Notes: a model not told the origin generated them from the sequence alone. A stretch of DNA of 64,000 nt from Thalassovita autumnalis (GCF_001458255.1 NZ_CYSB01000039.1:62001-126000); one strand, 5' to 3'; shown: positions 9,070-20,016, counted from the stretch's first letter. Numbers and translations are program-made.

Positions 9070-9498
9070 TCACACCGTCACGTTGCTCAGCAGCAGACTC
9101 GATTCGGAATTGGTGACCCCCTTCACCTCGCGGATTTCGCGCAGCACCCGGTCAAACTGCGGCAGGGTTTCGGCACGAATCTCCACCACCAGATCCCAGG
9201 CGCCATTTGTCGAATAGATCATCGTCACCTCAGGGATCGCGCGCAGTGTCCGGATCACCCCGCGGGACATAGACCCCTGCAGTTCGACCATCGTGATGGC
9301 CCGCACTTGTTCGTGATGGTCTGAATCTGTTTCAATGGTGAAGCGTTTGATCCGCCCCTCCTCCACCAAGGAATCAAGTCGGGTCTTCACCGTAGTGCGT
9401 GAGACACCGGTGATATGCGACAGTTCGGTGATCGAGGCGCGGGCGTTGTCACGCAGTGCAGCAATCAATCGGCGATCGGTGGTGGATAGGTCGCTCAT
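9070..9498 (-). CDS. Lrp/AsnC-family regulator, likely of arginine catabolism
   Basis: A 142-residue Lrp-type regulator: helix-turn-helix around residues 20-45 (ASITELSHITGVSRTTVKTRL) and an AsnC/RAM domain with the NGAWDLVVEIRA motif. ATG 9498 is preferred over a GTG at 9516 because GAGGAG lies five bases before it. It is divergent from the arginase, CtlX-like and ornithine cyclodeaminase genes, so it probably controls them in response to arginine or ornithine, like other Lrp-type regulators placed beside their catabolic targets. The effector is an inference. Confidence 0.88.
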   Translation of the reverse strand: MSDLSTTDRRLIAALRDNARASITELSHITGVSRTTVKTRLDSLVEEGRIKRFTIETDSDHHEQVRAITMVELQGSMSRGVIRTLRAIPEVTMIYSTNGAWDLVVEIRAETLPQFDRVLREIREVKGVTNSESSLLLSNVTV

Positions 9499-9642
9499 GA
9501 GGCTCCTCACGCTCACTTATTTGTCAAATTGAAACATAAGCCGTCATTTGGAAAAATGGAATGCGCATTTTGCGCAATTTTTTGGCTGACCTGTTTCGAT
9601 CAGATCAGCACCCTAAGGTCATCCCCTCATTCAGGAGCAGAC
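9499..9642. promoter_or_regulatory. Divergent control region of the Lrp gene and the arginine operon
   Basis: An AT-rich stretch of 144 bases. Two copies of the self-complementary hexamer TGCGCA (9562-9567 and 9571-9576) lie three bases apart, and CATTTGGAAAAATG (9545-9558) is an imperfect palindrome just before them. These are candidate binding sites for the Lrp-family regulator. Confidence 0.45.
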
Positions 9643-10572
9643 ATGACCCCGCTTTGCCAGATCATTGGCGCCCCGGTTCAGACCGGCGCTTCACAACCCG
9701 GTTGCCTGATGGGCCCCGCCGCATTCCGCACAGCCGGCCTGCCGGAAACGCTGACCGAACTGGGTTGGCAGGTTGAAGATCTGGGCGATGTGACCCTGCC
9801 GCCACTGGCCCCTGTTGCGCATGAAAACCCGGCACTGAAAAATCTGGCCGAGATGATCGAATGGACCCGCCTGCTGTCCGCTGCCGCTTATGAGGCGGCC
9901 AAGACCTGCGACCGCCCGATCTTCATCGGCGGCGATCATTCGATGGCCGCAGGCACCGTCAGCGGGGTGGCAAAACATGCCGCTGAACAGGGCCGTCCGC
10001 TGTTTGTGCTGTGGCTGGACGCCCACCCCGACCTGCACACGCTGGACAGCACCACATCGGGCAACCTGCATGGCACCCCGGTGGCCTATTACACCGGCCA
10101 GCCCGGTTTTGATCAGTTCCCGCCCGTCGCCGCTGCGGTGGATCCGAAAAACATCTGCATGATGGGCATCCGCTCGGTCGATCCAGCGGAACGACAGCGC
10201 ATCGCCGAGCTGGGCCTAACTGTACACGACATGCGCGCCATTGATGAGCGTGGCATCGTGGGTCCGCTGACCGAGTTTCTGGCCAAGGTACAGGCGGCAA
10301 ACGGCATGTTGCACGTCAGCCTCGACGTCGATTTCCTTGACCCCTCGATCGCCCCGGCGGTGGGCACCACCGTGCCCGGCGGCGCCACCTTCCGTGAGGC
10401 CCATCTGATCATGGAAATGCTACATGACAGTGACCTTGTGACCTCGCTCGATCTGGTGGAGCTGAACCCCTTCCTCGATGAACGGGGCCGCACAGCCAAG
10501 CTGATGACAGACCTCACCGCCAGCCTGTTTGGCCGCCGCGTGCTGGATCGCATGACCCGGAGCTACGCATGA
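9643..10572 (+). CDS. rocF: Arginase
   Basis: A 309-residue ureohydrolase. The manganese-binding signatures are all present: GGDHSMAAG, WLDAHPDLHT and SLDVDFLDPSIAP. The enzyme splits arginine into ornithine and urea. ATG 9643 has AGGAG seven bases upstream; an open frame reaching 9529 adds a Cys-rich extension with no ribosome site. It is the first gene of a three-gene operon, overlapping the next gene by four bases. The cotranscribed ornithine cyclodeaminase makes ornithine the likely shared intermediate, which supports arginase over agmatinase. Confidence 0.93.
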   Translation: MTPLCQIIGAPVQTGASQPGCLMGPAAFRTAGLPETLTELGWQVEDLGDVTLPPLAPVAHENPALKNLAEMIEWTRLLSAAAYEAAKTCDRPIFIGGDHSMAAGTVSGVAKHAAEQGRPLFVLWLDAHPDLHTLDSTTSGNLHGTPVAYYTGQPGFDQFPPVAAAVDPKNICMMGIRSVDPAERQRIAELGLTVHDMRAIDERGIVGPLTEFLAKVQAANGMLHVSLDVDFLDPSIAPAVGTTVPGGATFREAHLIMEMLHDSDLVTSLDLVELNPFLDERGRTAKLMTDLTASLFGRRVLDRMTRSYA

Positions 10573-11483
10573 ATCCGCAGGCCCCGCGCGCGGTGGTCAT
10601 GGTGCGGCCGCATGCCTTCCGATCAAACCCTGAAACGCAGGGGGACAACGGGTTTCAAACCGCTGGCACCGTCGATGCTCAGCAGGCCTTGGCCGAGTTT
10701 GACGCTGCCGTTGCAAAACTGCGCGCGGCAGGTGTGACAGTGCATGTCTTTGACGATCACGGTGACAGGGACACGCCCGACAGCGTGTTCCCGAACAACT
10801 GGTTTTCCACCCATGCCGGCGGCCATGTTGCGCTTTACCCGATGCATGCCGAGAACCGCCGCCGCGAACGGCGCAGCGATGTGATTGAGCTGCTCAAGAC
10901 CGACTACCGCGTGCAGGATGTGATTGACTATTCCGGGCTGGAACAGGATGGGCTGTCCTTGGAGGGCACCGGCGCGATGGTGCTGGATCACCTGCACCGG
11001 ATTGCCTATGTGGCGCAGTCCAATCGGGCCGATCCGGTGCTGCTGGAACGGTTCTGCACCCACTTCAATTACGAACCGATGGCCTTTGCCGCCGCAGATC
11101 CCGACGGGCTGCCGGTCTACCACACCAATGTCATGATGGGCATCGGCACTGACTACGCGCTGATCTGCCTCGACATGATCCAGGATCCCACCCGCCGCGC
11201 CGAAGTGGCCGCCCGTTTGGGCGAAACCCGCGAAGTCATCAACCTGACGGTAGATCAGGTGACACATTTCGCAGGCAACGCGCTGGAGCTGACGGGGACT
11301 TCACGCCTCCTGGCGCTCTCGGCCCGGGCCTGGGACGCGCTGCGCTCTGACCAGAAAGCGGTCATCGAGCGCAGCGCCACCGCTTTGCCATTGAGCATCC
11401 CCACACTTGAAACTGCCGGTGGATCGGTCCGCTGCATGCTGGCCGGCATCCATCTAACACCCCGTGAAAGGTTCGCCGCATGA
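10569..11483 (+). CDS. Guanidine-modifying hydrolase of the CtlX/arginine dihydrolase family
   Basis: A 304-residue member of the amidinotransferase (pentein) superfamily. Visible conserved parts are the N-terminal VRPHAFRSNPET segment, FPNNWFSTH (74-82), EGTGAMVLD (132-140), His185 in YHTNVMMGIG and the C-terminal nucleophile-position Cys289 in GGSVRCMLAG. Related proteins are the citrulline hydrolase CtlX and the N-terminal arginine dihydrolase domain of cyanobacterial AgrE/ArgZ, both of which yield ornithine. Start and stop overlap its operon neighbours by four bases each. Being set between arginase and ornithine cyclodeaminase, it likely makes ornithine from citrulline or arginine; the substrate cannot be told from sequence alone. 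Confidence 0.8.
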   Translation: MNPQAPRAVVMVRPHAFRSNPETQGDNGFQTAGTVDAQQALAEFDAAVAKLRAAGVTVHVFDDHGDRDTPDSVFPNNWFSTHAGGHVALYPMHAENRRRERRSDVIELLKTDYRVQDVIDYSGLEQDGLSLEGTGAMVLDHLHRIAYVAQSNRADPVLLERFCTHFNYEPMAFAAADPDGLPVYHTNVMMGIGTDYALICLDMIQDPTRRAEVAARLGETREVINLTVDQVTHFAGNALELTGTSRLLALSARAWDALRSDQKAVIERSATALPLSIPTLETAGGSVRCMLAGIHLTPRERFAA

Positions 11484-12526
11484 CGATTGCCCCTTCCGAG
11501 AAGGCCCTGGTGCCCTTCGTATCCGTTGAAAACATGATGAAACTGGTCAATGCCATGGGCGCAGAACCCGTGCTGACCGAACTGGCCAGCTACATCGAGG
11601 CGGATTTCAAACGTTGGCCCGAGTTTGACAAAACCCCGCGTGTCGCCAGCCATTCCACCGATGGTGTGATTGAGTTGATGCCGACGGCGGATGCGGACAA
11701 CTACGGTTTCAAATACGTCAACGGTCACCCGAAGAACATGAAAGAGGGGTTCCAGACCGTGACCGCCTTTGGCGTGCTGTCCTCGGTGGCCAACGGTTAC
11801 CCGATCCTTTTAACCGAAATGACCGTTCTGACCGCGCTGCGCACGGCGGCCACCTCAGCGCTGGTGGGCAAGTATCTGGCGCCCAAAGGGTCGAAAACCA
11901 TGGCGATGATCGGCAACGGGGCGCAGTGCGAATTTCAGGCGCTGGCGTTCAAGGCGATCTGCGGCATCGACACCGTGCGCCTTTATGACATTGATCCTGC
12001 CGCAACCGAAAAGGCGGCGCGCAACCTTGCCAATTCCGGCCTGACCGTTGTGTCCTGCAAAAGCGGCGAAGAGGCGATGGAAGGGGCAGAAATCATCACC
12101 ACCTGCACCGCCGACAAACAATATGCCACCATCCTGACCGACAACATGGTGGGCAGCGGCGTGCACATTAACGCCATTGGCGGCGACTGCCCGGGTAAGA
12201 CGGAGCTGCACAAGGACATCCTACTGCGGTCCGAGATCTTTGTGGAATACCCGCCGCAGACCCGCATCGAAGGGGAAATCCAGCAGCTGGCCGAAGATCA
12301 CCCGGTGACCGAGCTGTGGCAGGTCATGCTGGGCGAAGCCGAGGGCCGCAAGGATCCGCGCCAGATCACCCTGTTTGACAGCGTTGGCTTTGCCATCGAG
12401 GATTTCAGTGCCCTGCGTTATGTCGCCGAGAAGATCAAAGGCACCGAGTTCTTTGATATGCTGGACATGCTGGCAGACCCGGATGATCCGCGGGATCTGT
12501 TCGGGATGCTGCAGCGCGCCGGTTAA
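11480..12526 (+). CDS. ocd: Ornithine cyclodeaminase
   Basis: A 348-residue member of the ornithine cyclodeaminase/mu-crystallin family, close to the length of characterised Ocd. Seen are the N-terminal substrate segment, the TAATSALVGKYLAPKGSKTMAMIGNGAQ stretch containing the Rossmann turn, and INAIGGDCPGKTEL, where the catalytic Asp lies. The enzyme turns ornithine into proline and ammonia with NAD. It is the last gene of the arginase operon and gives the pathway a direct exit to proline. Its stop codon overlaps that of convergent oxyR in TTAA at 12523-12526. Confidence 0.92.
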   Translation: MTIAPSEKALVPFVSVENMMKLVNAMGAEPVLTELASYIEADFKRWPEFDKTPRVASHSTDGVIELMPTADADNYGFKYVNGHPKNMKEGFQTVTAFGVLSSVANGYPILLTEMTVLTALRTAATSALVGKYLAPKGSKTMAMIGNGAQCEFQALAFKAICGIDTVRLYDIDPAATEKAARNLANSGLTVVSCKSGEEAMEGAEIITTCTADKQYATILTDNMVGSGVHINAIGGDCPGKTELHKDILLRSEIFVEYPPQTRIEGEIQQLAEDHPVTELWQVMLGEAEGRKDPRQITLFDSVGFAIEDFSALRYVAEKIKGTEFFDMLDMLADPDDPRDLFGMLQRAG

Positions 12527-13440
12527 GCCGCGTTATCGCGCCCCAAACCAAGGGCTGTGGCGGCGCTTTGCACCGCCTCAGCCACCTGTGACAGCTGTTT
12601 TGTCAGGGGATTGCTGCGCCGCCAGATCATGCCGATCTGCCGTTTCGGCTGCGGCTCAGGGAAACGCGCTACCGCCACATTGGCGGATCGCGTTTCAACT
12701 GGCACCGCCATATCGGGGATCAGCGTCACCCCAATCCCAGCCCCCACCATCTGCACCAAGGTCGACAGCGAACTGCCATCCAGCAGTTCCCGCGGGGCCG
12801 ATGCGCTGATCGAGCAGAACGACAGCGCTTGATCGCGGAAACAATGCCCCTCCTCCAACAGCAGCAACCGCATCTCGCGCAGACGGTCTGGCCCCGGCAC
12901 CGGCTGATCCGCGTCGGCCTCAGGCCGGACCAGCACAAACTGTTCCTCAAAGAGGGGCACCTCGGTGAAGGCAGGTTCTGAAATGGGCAGGGCGACGATG
13001 GCGATGTCCAAAGCCCCCTCCTTCAATTCTTGCAGTAACTTCGGTGTCACGGTTTCCCGCAAACGCAGGTCGATTTCCGGATGGTCCCGCGCCAGCGCTT
13101 CAACCACCCGCGGCAACAGATAGGGCGCCACCGTGGGAATCACCCCGATGCGCAACCGCCCCACCAGACGGTCCTGAGAGGCCCGCGCCAATTCCCCCAG
13201 CTCATCCACCGATCGCAGAATTTGCTGCACCCGACCGGCAAACTCCTCACCAAAGCGGGTCAGTCGCACTTGCCGCGCCCCCCTTTCAAACAGTTTGGCG
13301 CCCAGGGTCTCTTCCAACTCTTTGATCTGCACAGACAAAGCAGGCTGAGACACGGCGCAAGCATCGGCGGCCTGACCGAAGTGAGACAGCCGCGCCACGG
13401 CCTCAAAATAGCGGAGTTGGCGGAGGGTAATATTGATCAT
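12523..13440 (-). CDS. oxyR: Hydrogen peroxide-responsive LysR regulator OxyR
   Basis: A 305-residue LysR-type regulator. The N-terminal helix-turn-helix is at about 18-40 (SHFGQAADACAVSQPALSV). The effector domain contains EEGHCFRDQALSFC, with the two redox cysteines at Cys200 and Cys209, matching OxyR's peroxide-sensing disulfide pair (Cys199/Cys208 in E. coli). It is divergent from katG, the classic OxyR target, with an OxyR-like box across the gap. I therefore assign peroxide sensing and activation of katG with good confidence. Its stop codon shares TTAA with ocd. Confidence 0.95.
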   Translation of the reverse strand: MINITLRQLRYFEAVARLSHFGQAADACAVSQPALSVQIKELEETLGAKLFERGARQVRLTRFGEEFAGRVQQILRSVDELGELARASQDRLVGRLRIGVIPTVAPYLLPRVVEALARDHPEIDLRLRETVTPKLLQELKEGALDIAIVALPISEPAFTEVPLFEEQFVLVRPEADADQPVPGPDRLREMRLLLLEEGHCFRDQALSFCSISASAPRELLDGSSLSTLVQMVGAGIGVTLIPDMAVPVETRSANVAVARFPEPQPKRQIGMIWRRSNPLTKQLSQVAEAVQSAATALGLGRDNAA

Positions 13441-13475
13441 AACCTGAAACTATCGCAGCAATCAGAAAATGCAAT
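13439..13475. promoter_or_regulatory. OxyR-type binding site between oxyR and katG
   Basis: The spacing ATAA-N7-CTAT-N7-ATCA-N7-CAAT reproduces the known OxyR pattern ATAG-N7-CTAT-N7-ATAG-N7-CTAT exactly in spacing, with 12 of 16 core bases matching. It begins at the oxyR start codon and lies about 110 bases before the katG start, fitting activation of katG and autoregulation of oxyR. Confidence 0.7.
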
Positions 13476-13484
13476 TTTTTCTAA

Positions 13485-15767
<2,283 letters not shown>

Positions 15768-15789
15768 GCACAAGCCTTCAGAAACAACA

Positions 15790-15820
15790 AAAGGGCGCGG
15801 CCAACCCAGCCGCGCCCTTT
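15790..15820. terminator. Terminator between katG and the convergent transporter operon
   Basis: Perfect 12-bp stem AAAGGGCGCGGC (15790-15801) and GCCGCGCCCTTT (15809-15820), with A/T tracts on both sides. Confidence 0.9.
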
Positions 15821-15840
15821 CTATGCTCTGCGATGGTGCA

Positions 15841-16689
15841 TTACTTCTTCTGGAAGAAGATCATGATCAGCGCCAGACAACTGGACCCCAGCATCAGCAG
15901 CAGCGACACCGCGTTCAGCAGCGGAGTCGAGCCTTCTTTCAGGCGGTCAAACATCGCAATGGTCAGCGGCGCGTCCGAGCCGACCAGCATCAGCGTGGTG
16001 TTGAAGTTTTCAAAACTCATCAGGAAGGAAACCACAAAAGCCCCCACCATTGCCGGTGCCAGATAGGGCAATGTGATGGTGCGGATGGCCACCAACCGCC
16101 CTGCCCCAAGGTTCAGCGCCGCCTCTTCCAGCGTGCGGTCAAACTTCTGCAGGCGGGCGCCGATCACCAGCGTGGCAATCGTGGTGATGAAAGAAAACTG
16201 CCCCAAGATCACCAGCAGAAGGCCCGGGCGCAGTGCTTCGATATCAATGCGGTAACCATCCCAGAGGCCATTGGCCACACGGCTGGAAAACACCAGAATG
16301 GAGATGCCCAGCACGATGCCCGGGATCACCAGTGGCAGCAGCATCAGCACGTAGAGAATGCCCTGACCACGGAACTTGTACCGGTTGAACAGAAAGGCAT
16401 TGGACAGGCCAACCGCCACCGCAAGCGCCGACACCAGCACCGCAACAAGGATCGAGGTGCCGATCGCACGCAGGATCGAACGTTCATGGAACACACCGAT
16501 CATGGGGCGTTCATCACCGAAGAACCAGTTCCAGGTGAACCCTTCCCACGGCAGTGACGGGAACTGGCTGTCGTTGAAGGCAAAGCCTGCAACCACCAGC
16601 AGCGGCAGCGCCAGAAAGACAAAGAAGACCACGATATAGGCCGCATAGGCGGTGGTCAGGAAACGGGATTGGGGAATAGATGGAATCAT
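15841..16689 (-). CDS. Polyamine-type ABC transporter permease (PotC-like)
   Basis: A 282-residue permease with about six membrane helices and the EAA-loop signature (EEAALNLGAGRLVAIRTITLPYLAP) that contacts the ATPase. It starts with the short cytoplasmic stretch and first helix typical of PotC/PotI (AAYIVVFFVFLALPLLVVAGFAFND). It pairs with the permease just upstream to form the membrane channel of a spermidine/putrescine-family importer. It is the last gene in the order binding protein, ATPase, permease, permease. The substrate is inferred from family only and could be another cationic compound. Confidence 0.87.
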   Translation of the reverse strand: MIPSIPQSRFLTTAYAAYIVVFFVFLALPLLVVAGFAFNDSQFPSLPWEGFTWNWFFGDERPMIGVFHERSILRAIGTSILVAVLVSALAVAVGLSNAFLFNRYKFRGQGILYVLMLLPLVIPGIVLGISILVFSSRVANGLWDGYRIDIEALRPGLLLVILGQFSFITTIATLVIGARLQKFDRTLEEAALNLGAGRLVAIRTITLPYLAPAMVGAFVVSFLMSFENFNTTLMLVGSDAPLTIAMFDRLKEGSTPLLNAVSLLLMLGSSCLALIMIFFQKK

Positions 16690-16701
16690 GAAGTCTCTCC
16701 C

Positions 16702-17559
16702 TTAGCCCATTGTTTTCTCAAGCGACTGACCGGTCAGCTTCAACATGCCCCAGACAATCGCTGAGGACAGGATCAGCAGCATGAAGCCAAAGGCAGACCC
16801 CAGTTCCCAATTGAAGCGCACGATGAACTGCGAATAGATCAGCTCGGTGAACCACAGGCTTTCCTTGCCGCCCAGCATAGTGGGGGTCAGGTAGTTGCCG
16901 AGGCTCAGCATGAAGACCACGATGCAGCCCGACACGATGCCCGGCATGGCGTGGGGGATGATGATTTCACGCAGGACACTCAGGCCGGAACCGCCAAGAT
17001 CATAGCCCGCTTCAATCACCTCATCCGGAAGGCTTTCCAGTGTGGTCACCAATGGCACCACCATGAACAGCATCGAGGTATAGACAAGGCCCAGCATGAT
17101 CGCGCCGTCATTGTACAACATCTCGACCGGCCCGTCGGCGAGGCCAACAAACTGCAACAGGTTCGAAAAGATGCCGGTTTCCCGCAGCAGGATCATCCAG
17201 CCGAAGGTCCGCACCAGTTCCGACACCCAGAACGGCACCAGACACATCAGGAACAGCGCCGATTGCAACCGGCCCTTGACCATTTTGGCGATGTAGTAGC
17301 TGACCGGAAAGGCGATCAGCAGGGTCATCAGTGTCGCCAGGATCGACATCACAGCGGTGCGCAGGAAGGTCCAGAGGTACAGCGGTTCCTGAAAGAAGGT
17401 CAGGTAGTTCGCCAGACTGGTCTGGTATTTGCCCACCCCGATGCGTTCCTGCAGCGAGACGATGAACATATCAACATGGGGGATGAAGATCAGTAGCGAC
17501 AGCCACAACAGCAGTGGCGTCAGCAGAAGACCCAGCCCAACTTTGGCTTCGGTCCGCAT
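16702..17559 (-). CDS. Polyamine-type ABC transporter permease (PotB-like)
   Basis: A 285-residue permease with about six helices. The EAA-loop region reads DEVIEAGYDLGGSGLSVLREIIIPHAMPG. The long periplasmic part after the first helix (FIVSLQERIGVGKYQTSLANYLTFF) is usual for PotB/PotH. Its start overlaps the ATPase stop by one base (TGATG), and the next permease starts 12 bases after its stop, so the genes are coupled. With the PotC-like protein it makes the translocation pore. Confidence 0.87.
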   Translation of the reverse strand: MRTEAKVGLGLLLTPLLLWLSLLIFIPHVDMFIVSLQERIGVGKYQTSLANYLTFFQEPLYLWTFLRTAVMSILATLMTLLIAFPVSYYIAKMVKGRLQSALFLMCLVPFWVSELVRTFGWMILLRETGIFSNLLQFVGLADGPVEMLYNDGAIMLGLVYTSMLFMVVPLVTTLESLPDEVIEAGYDLGGSGLSVLREIIIPHAMPGIVSGCIVVFMLSLGNYLTPTMLGGKESLWFTELIYSQFIVRFNWELGSAFGFMLLILSSAIVWGMLKLTGQSLEKTMG

Positions 17560-18662
17560 CAGTTGCCCCCTGCCTTGAAACAGTTGCCCTGATCCGAGGC
17601 CCAGCCGATGTGGACCGCGTCGCCCTTGGCGATGGAAGAGAACTCACCGGATTGCGGCAGGTTCACTTCGATCTCTTCACGGCCATCTTCGGAGCCCACA
17701 AGGATCCGGCTGGCAGCGCCATTGAACAGGAGCGAAGTCACACGACCGGAAATTCGGTTGTCAAAATGCGCCAGATCGGCGGCGTCATGGGCGATCCGGA
17801 TCGCTTCGGGGCGCACAAAGACATCGGCCTGCTGACCGTCACTCAGATCCCGCCCGTGGGTCGCGCCGCGCAGGGTCAGACCGTTTTCGGTGACCAGCTC
17901 GATCGCGTCGCCCTCTTTGCGGGTGACCTTGCCCTGCCACCGGTTGGTGTCGCCGACAAAGCCCGCCACAAAGGCACTTTCGGGCCGGTAGTAGAGATCC
18001 TGACCGCTGCCCATCTGTTCAAACTGGCCGTTGTTCATGACGGCGATATTGTCGGACATGACCAGGGCCTCGGACTGGTCGTGGGTGATGTAAACAAAGG
18101 TGGTGTCAAAAGCGGCCTGCAGCGACTTCAGCTCAACCTTCATGCGTTCGCGCAGCTTCAGATCCAGCGCGCCCAGCGGTTCATCCAGCAGCAGCACATC
18201 GGGTTCCAGAACCATGCAGCGGGCAATGGCCACACGCTGTTTCTGACCACCGGACAGCTCATCCACCTTTCGGCTGCCGATGCCCGGCAGGCCGATACGG
18301 TCCAGCGCCTCGTCCACCTTGCGGCCGATCTGGGTCTTGTCCATGCCCTGACGGCGCAGGCCATAGCCGATGTTTTCGGCAATATTCATCATCGGGAACA
18401 GAGCCAGATGCTGGAACACCATGTTCACCGGACGTTTGTTGGGCGCCACGTTCAGGACCGATTTTCCCTTGATGCGAATGTCGCCTTCGCTGGGCTCCAG
18501 AAAGCCTGCGATCATGCGCATGATGGTGGTTTTGCCACAGCCCGACGGCCCGAGGATCGAAAAGAAAGACCCAGGCGGCACCTGGAAGGAAACGTTTTCA
18601 ACGGCGGTGGTGTCGCCAAACCGTTTGGTCAGCGCAGAACATTCAAGATCGGGAGTCATCAT
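17559..18662 (-). CDS. Polyamine-type ABC transporter ATP-binding protein (PotA-like)
   Basis: About 367 residues. Walker A is GPSGCGKTT, the ABC signature is LSGGQKQR, Walker B is VLLLDEP and the switch His is in ITHDQSEA. A C-terminal TOBE-type domain (about 280-365) identifies the PotA/MalK branch. It powers the adjacent permeases. I chose the ATG pair at 18662/18657 because the domain begins there (LECSALTKRFG) and because a longer frame from 18806 would run into the upstream gene. A GC-rich stem-loop lies between it and the binding-protein gene. Confidence 0.9.
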   Translation of the reverse strand: MMTPDLECSALTKRFGDTTAVENVSFQVPPGSFFSILGPSGCGKTTIMRMIAGFLEPSEGDIRIKGKSVLNVAPNKRPVNMVFQHLALFPMMNIAENIGYGLRRQGMDKTQIGRKVDEALDRIGLPGIGSRKVDELSGGQKQRVAIARCMVLEPDVLLLDEPLGALDLKLRERMKVELKSLQAAFDTTFVYITHDQSEALVMSDNIAVMNNGQFEQMGSGQDLYYRPESAFVAGFVGDTNRWQGKVTRKEGDAIELVTENGLTLRGATHGRDLSDGQQADVFVRPEAIRIAHDAADLAHFDNRISGRVTSLLFNGAASRILVGSEDGREEIEVNLPQSGEFSSIAKGDAVHIGWASDQGNCFKAGGN

Positions 18663-18681
18663 CGGGTCCGTAAAATGTGCA

Positions 18682-18710
18682 GACGCCCGCCCCAACAGGG
18701 GGCAGGCGTC
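18682..18710 (-). other. Stem-loop between the binding-protein and ATPase genes
   Basis: GACGCC and GGCGTC arms with inner GC pairs form a strong hairpin (18682-18710) without a T-run. Such hairpins after binding-protein genes commonly stabilise the upstream message or partly stop transcription, giving more binding protein than transporter. Confidence 0.6.
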
Positions 18711-18730
18711 ACGTTTGATATCAAAAAGGC

Positions 18731-19798
18731 TTAGTTGGCCGCTTTCACGCGATCCAGAACACCACCTTCGATGGCTTCCAGACCGGCAGGAACCGGCGGG
18801 TACCATTTGATGTTGTCGATGGCTTCCTGCGGGAAGGAGGCCTGGTAACGGGCTTTCAGCGCGTCATCGGCATAGGCGTCAGCGCCTTGCGATGCGGTGA
18901 AGTTGCCAGCGGCGGCAGTGATCATCGCGGCCACTTCCGGCTGCATCACGAAGTTGATCCAGGCATAGGCCGCGTCATCCGCTTTGCCTTTGGCGGGCAG
19001 AACAAAGGTATCGATCCAGCCCAGTGCACCAGCTTCAGGCGCAACAAAGGTGATGTCGGCCATGTCGGCATTCAGCTTCCAGCCGCCGGTGTCCCAGGCC
19101 ATCGAAGCAACAACTTCGCCCGAGCGCAGCAGGCCCATCAGCTCATCACCGCCACCCCAGTAGGTTTTGACGTTGGCTTTACATTCGATCAGCTTGTCTT
19201 CGACTTTGCCCATGATCTCGGCATAGGCGGCTTCGTCACCATAGGCGGCAAACGGATCCAGACCCATCGAGTAAGCGAAACCGATCAGGGTCGGGCGCTT
19301 CAGACGGTAGGAAACCTTGCCGGCAACATCCGCGTTACACAGGTCGGTGTAATCTTTGACCGAACTCGCTTTGGCGGTGTCAACAACCAGACCCGAGGTG
19401 CCCCAAACGTGGGGAACGCCATAGACTTCGCCGTCAACGGTGGTGTTGCCTTTGGTGGCTTCCAGCATCGAGGGGATGAACTGCGAAGCGTCGATCTTGC
19501 TCAGATCGATGGGCTTGTAGATGCCGAACTCGGCCTGCGGGCCGGCGATACGGTCCTGCGACGGCTGAGCCAGGTCAAAACCGCCGCCACGGGTGGCGCG
19601 CAGCTTGGCGATCATTTCTTCGTTGTTCGATTTGGTCACCTCAACGGTGTGGCCGGTTTCGGCCTCAAACTTCGCAACAACCTCTTCCGGAGCGTAACCG
19701 CCCCAAGTCAGCAGGCGCAGCGTGTCTGCCGAAGCAGCCGAGGTGCCCGCAACAACAGCAGCGACAGCCGCCGAAACAATAAACGAATGGGTTTTCAT
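18731..19798 (-). CDS. Polyamine-type ABC transporter substrate-binding protein (PotD-like)
   Basis: A 355-residue periplasmic binding protein. The signal peptide spans residues 1-24 (MKTHSFIVSAAVAAVVAG, cleavage after ASA) and the mature protein begins DTLRLLTWGGYAPEEV, a typical PotD/PotF opening. The family-typical VWGTSGLVVD and GWIDTFVLPAKGKA segments are present. It captures substrate in the periplasm for the downstream transporter genes. ATG 19798 is preceded by AGGGA. Ligand identity (putrescine, spermidine or a related cation) is not clear from sequence. Its upstream region has two good inverted repeats, suggesting specific repression. Confidence 0.88.
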   Translation of the reverse strand: MKTHSFIVSAAVAAVVAGTSAASADTLRLLTWGGYAPEEVVAKFEAETGHTVEVTKSNNEEMIAKLRATRGGGFDLAQPSQDRIAGPQAEFGIYKPIDLSKIDASQFIPSMLEATKGNTTVDGEVYGVPHVWGTSGLVVDTAKASSVKDYTDLCNADVAGKVSYRLKRPTLIGFAYSMGLDPFAAYGDEAAYAEIMGKVEDKLIECKANVKTYWGGGDELMGLLRSGEVVASMAWDTGGWKLNADMADITFVAPEAGALGWIDTFVLPAKGKADDAAYAWINFVMQPEVAAMITAAAGNFTASQGADAYADDALKARYQASFPQEAIDNIKWYPPVPAGLEAIEGGVLDRVKAAN

Positions 19799-19821
19799 GT
19801 GTCTTATCCCTGTTAAAGACT

Positions 19822-19837
19822 CGCATATGATCATGCG
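19822..19837. promoter_or_regulatory. Inverted repeat CGCAT-N6-ATGCG
   Basis: Arms CGCAT (19822-19826) and ATGCG (19833-19837), 24 bases before the binding-protein start codon. Possible operator. Confidence 0.35.
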
Positions 19838-19862
19838 ACCATGCGCCGGTACTCTGGTGGGT

Positions 19863-19880
19863 TTTGACCCTCTGGTCAAA
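19863..19880. promoter_or_regulatory. Candidate operator TTTGACC-N4-GGTCAAA
   Basis: A perfect 7-bp inverted repeat with a four-base spacer, 65 bases upstream of the binding-protein start. Its minus-strand arm also provides a TTGACC that could act as a -35 element. No regulator gene sits beside it, so the protein that binds it is unknown. Confidence 0.5.
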
Positions 19881-20016
19881 CGCAAAGCCGCGCCAAAACG
19901 CGATTACAAGTCGGTCAATCGCAAAAGAACGAACAGGAAAGCGAAACAAAATCAATGCGGCGGGCGGACCATACCCGTAGGTCTACTGCATCAATCCGCA
20001 ATCAGTCAGTCCCTCT

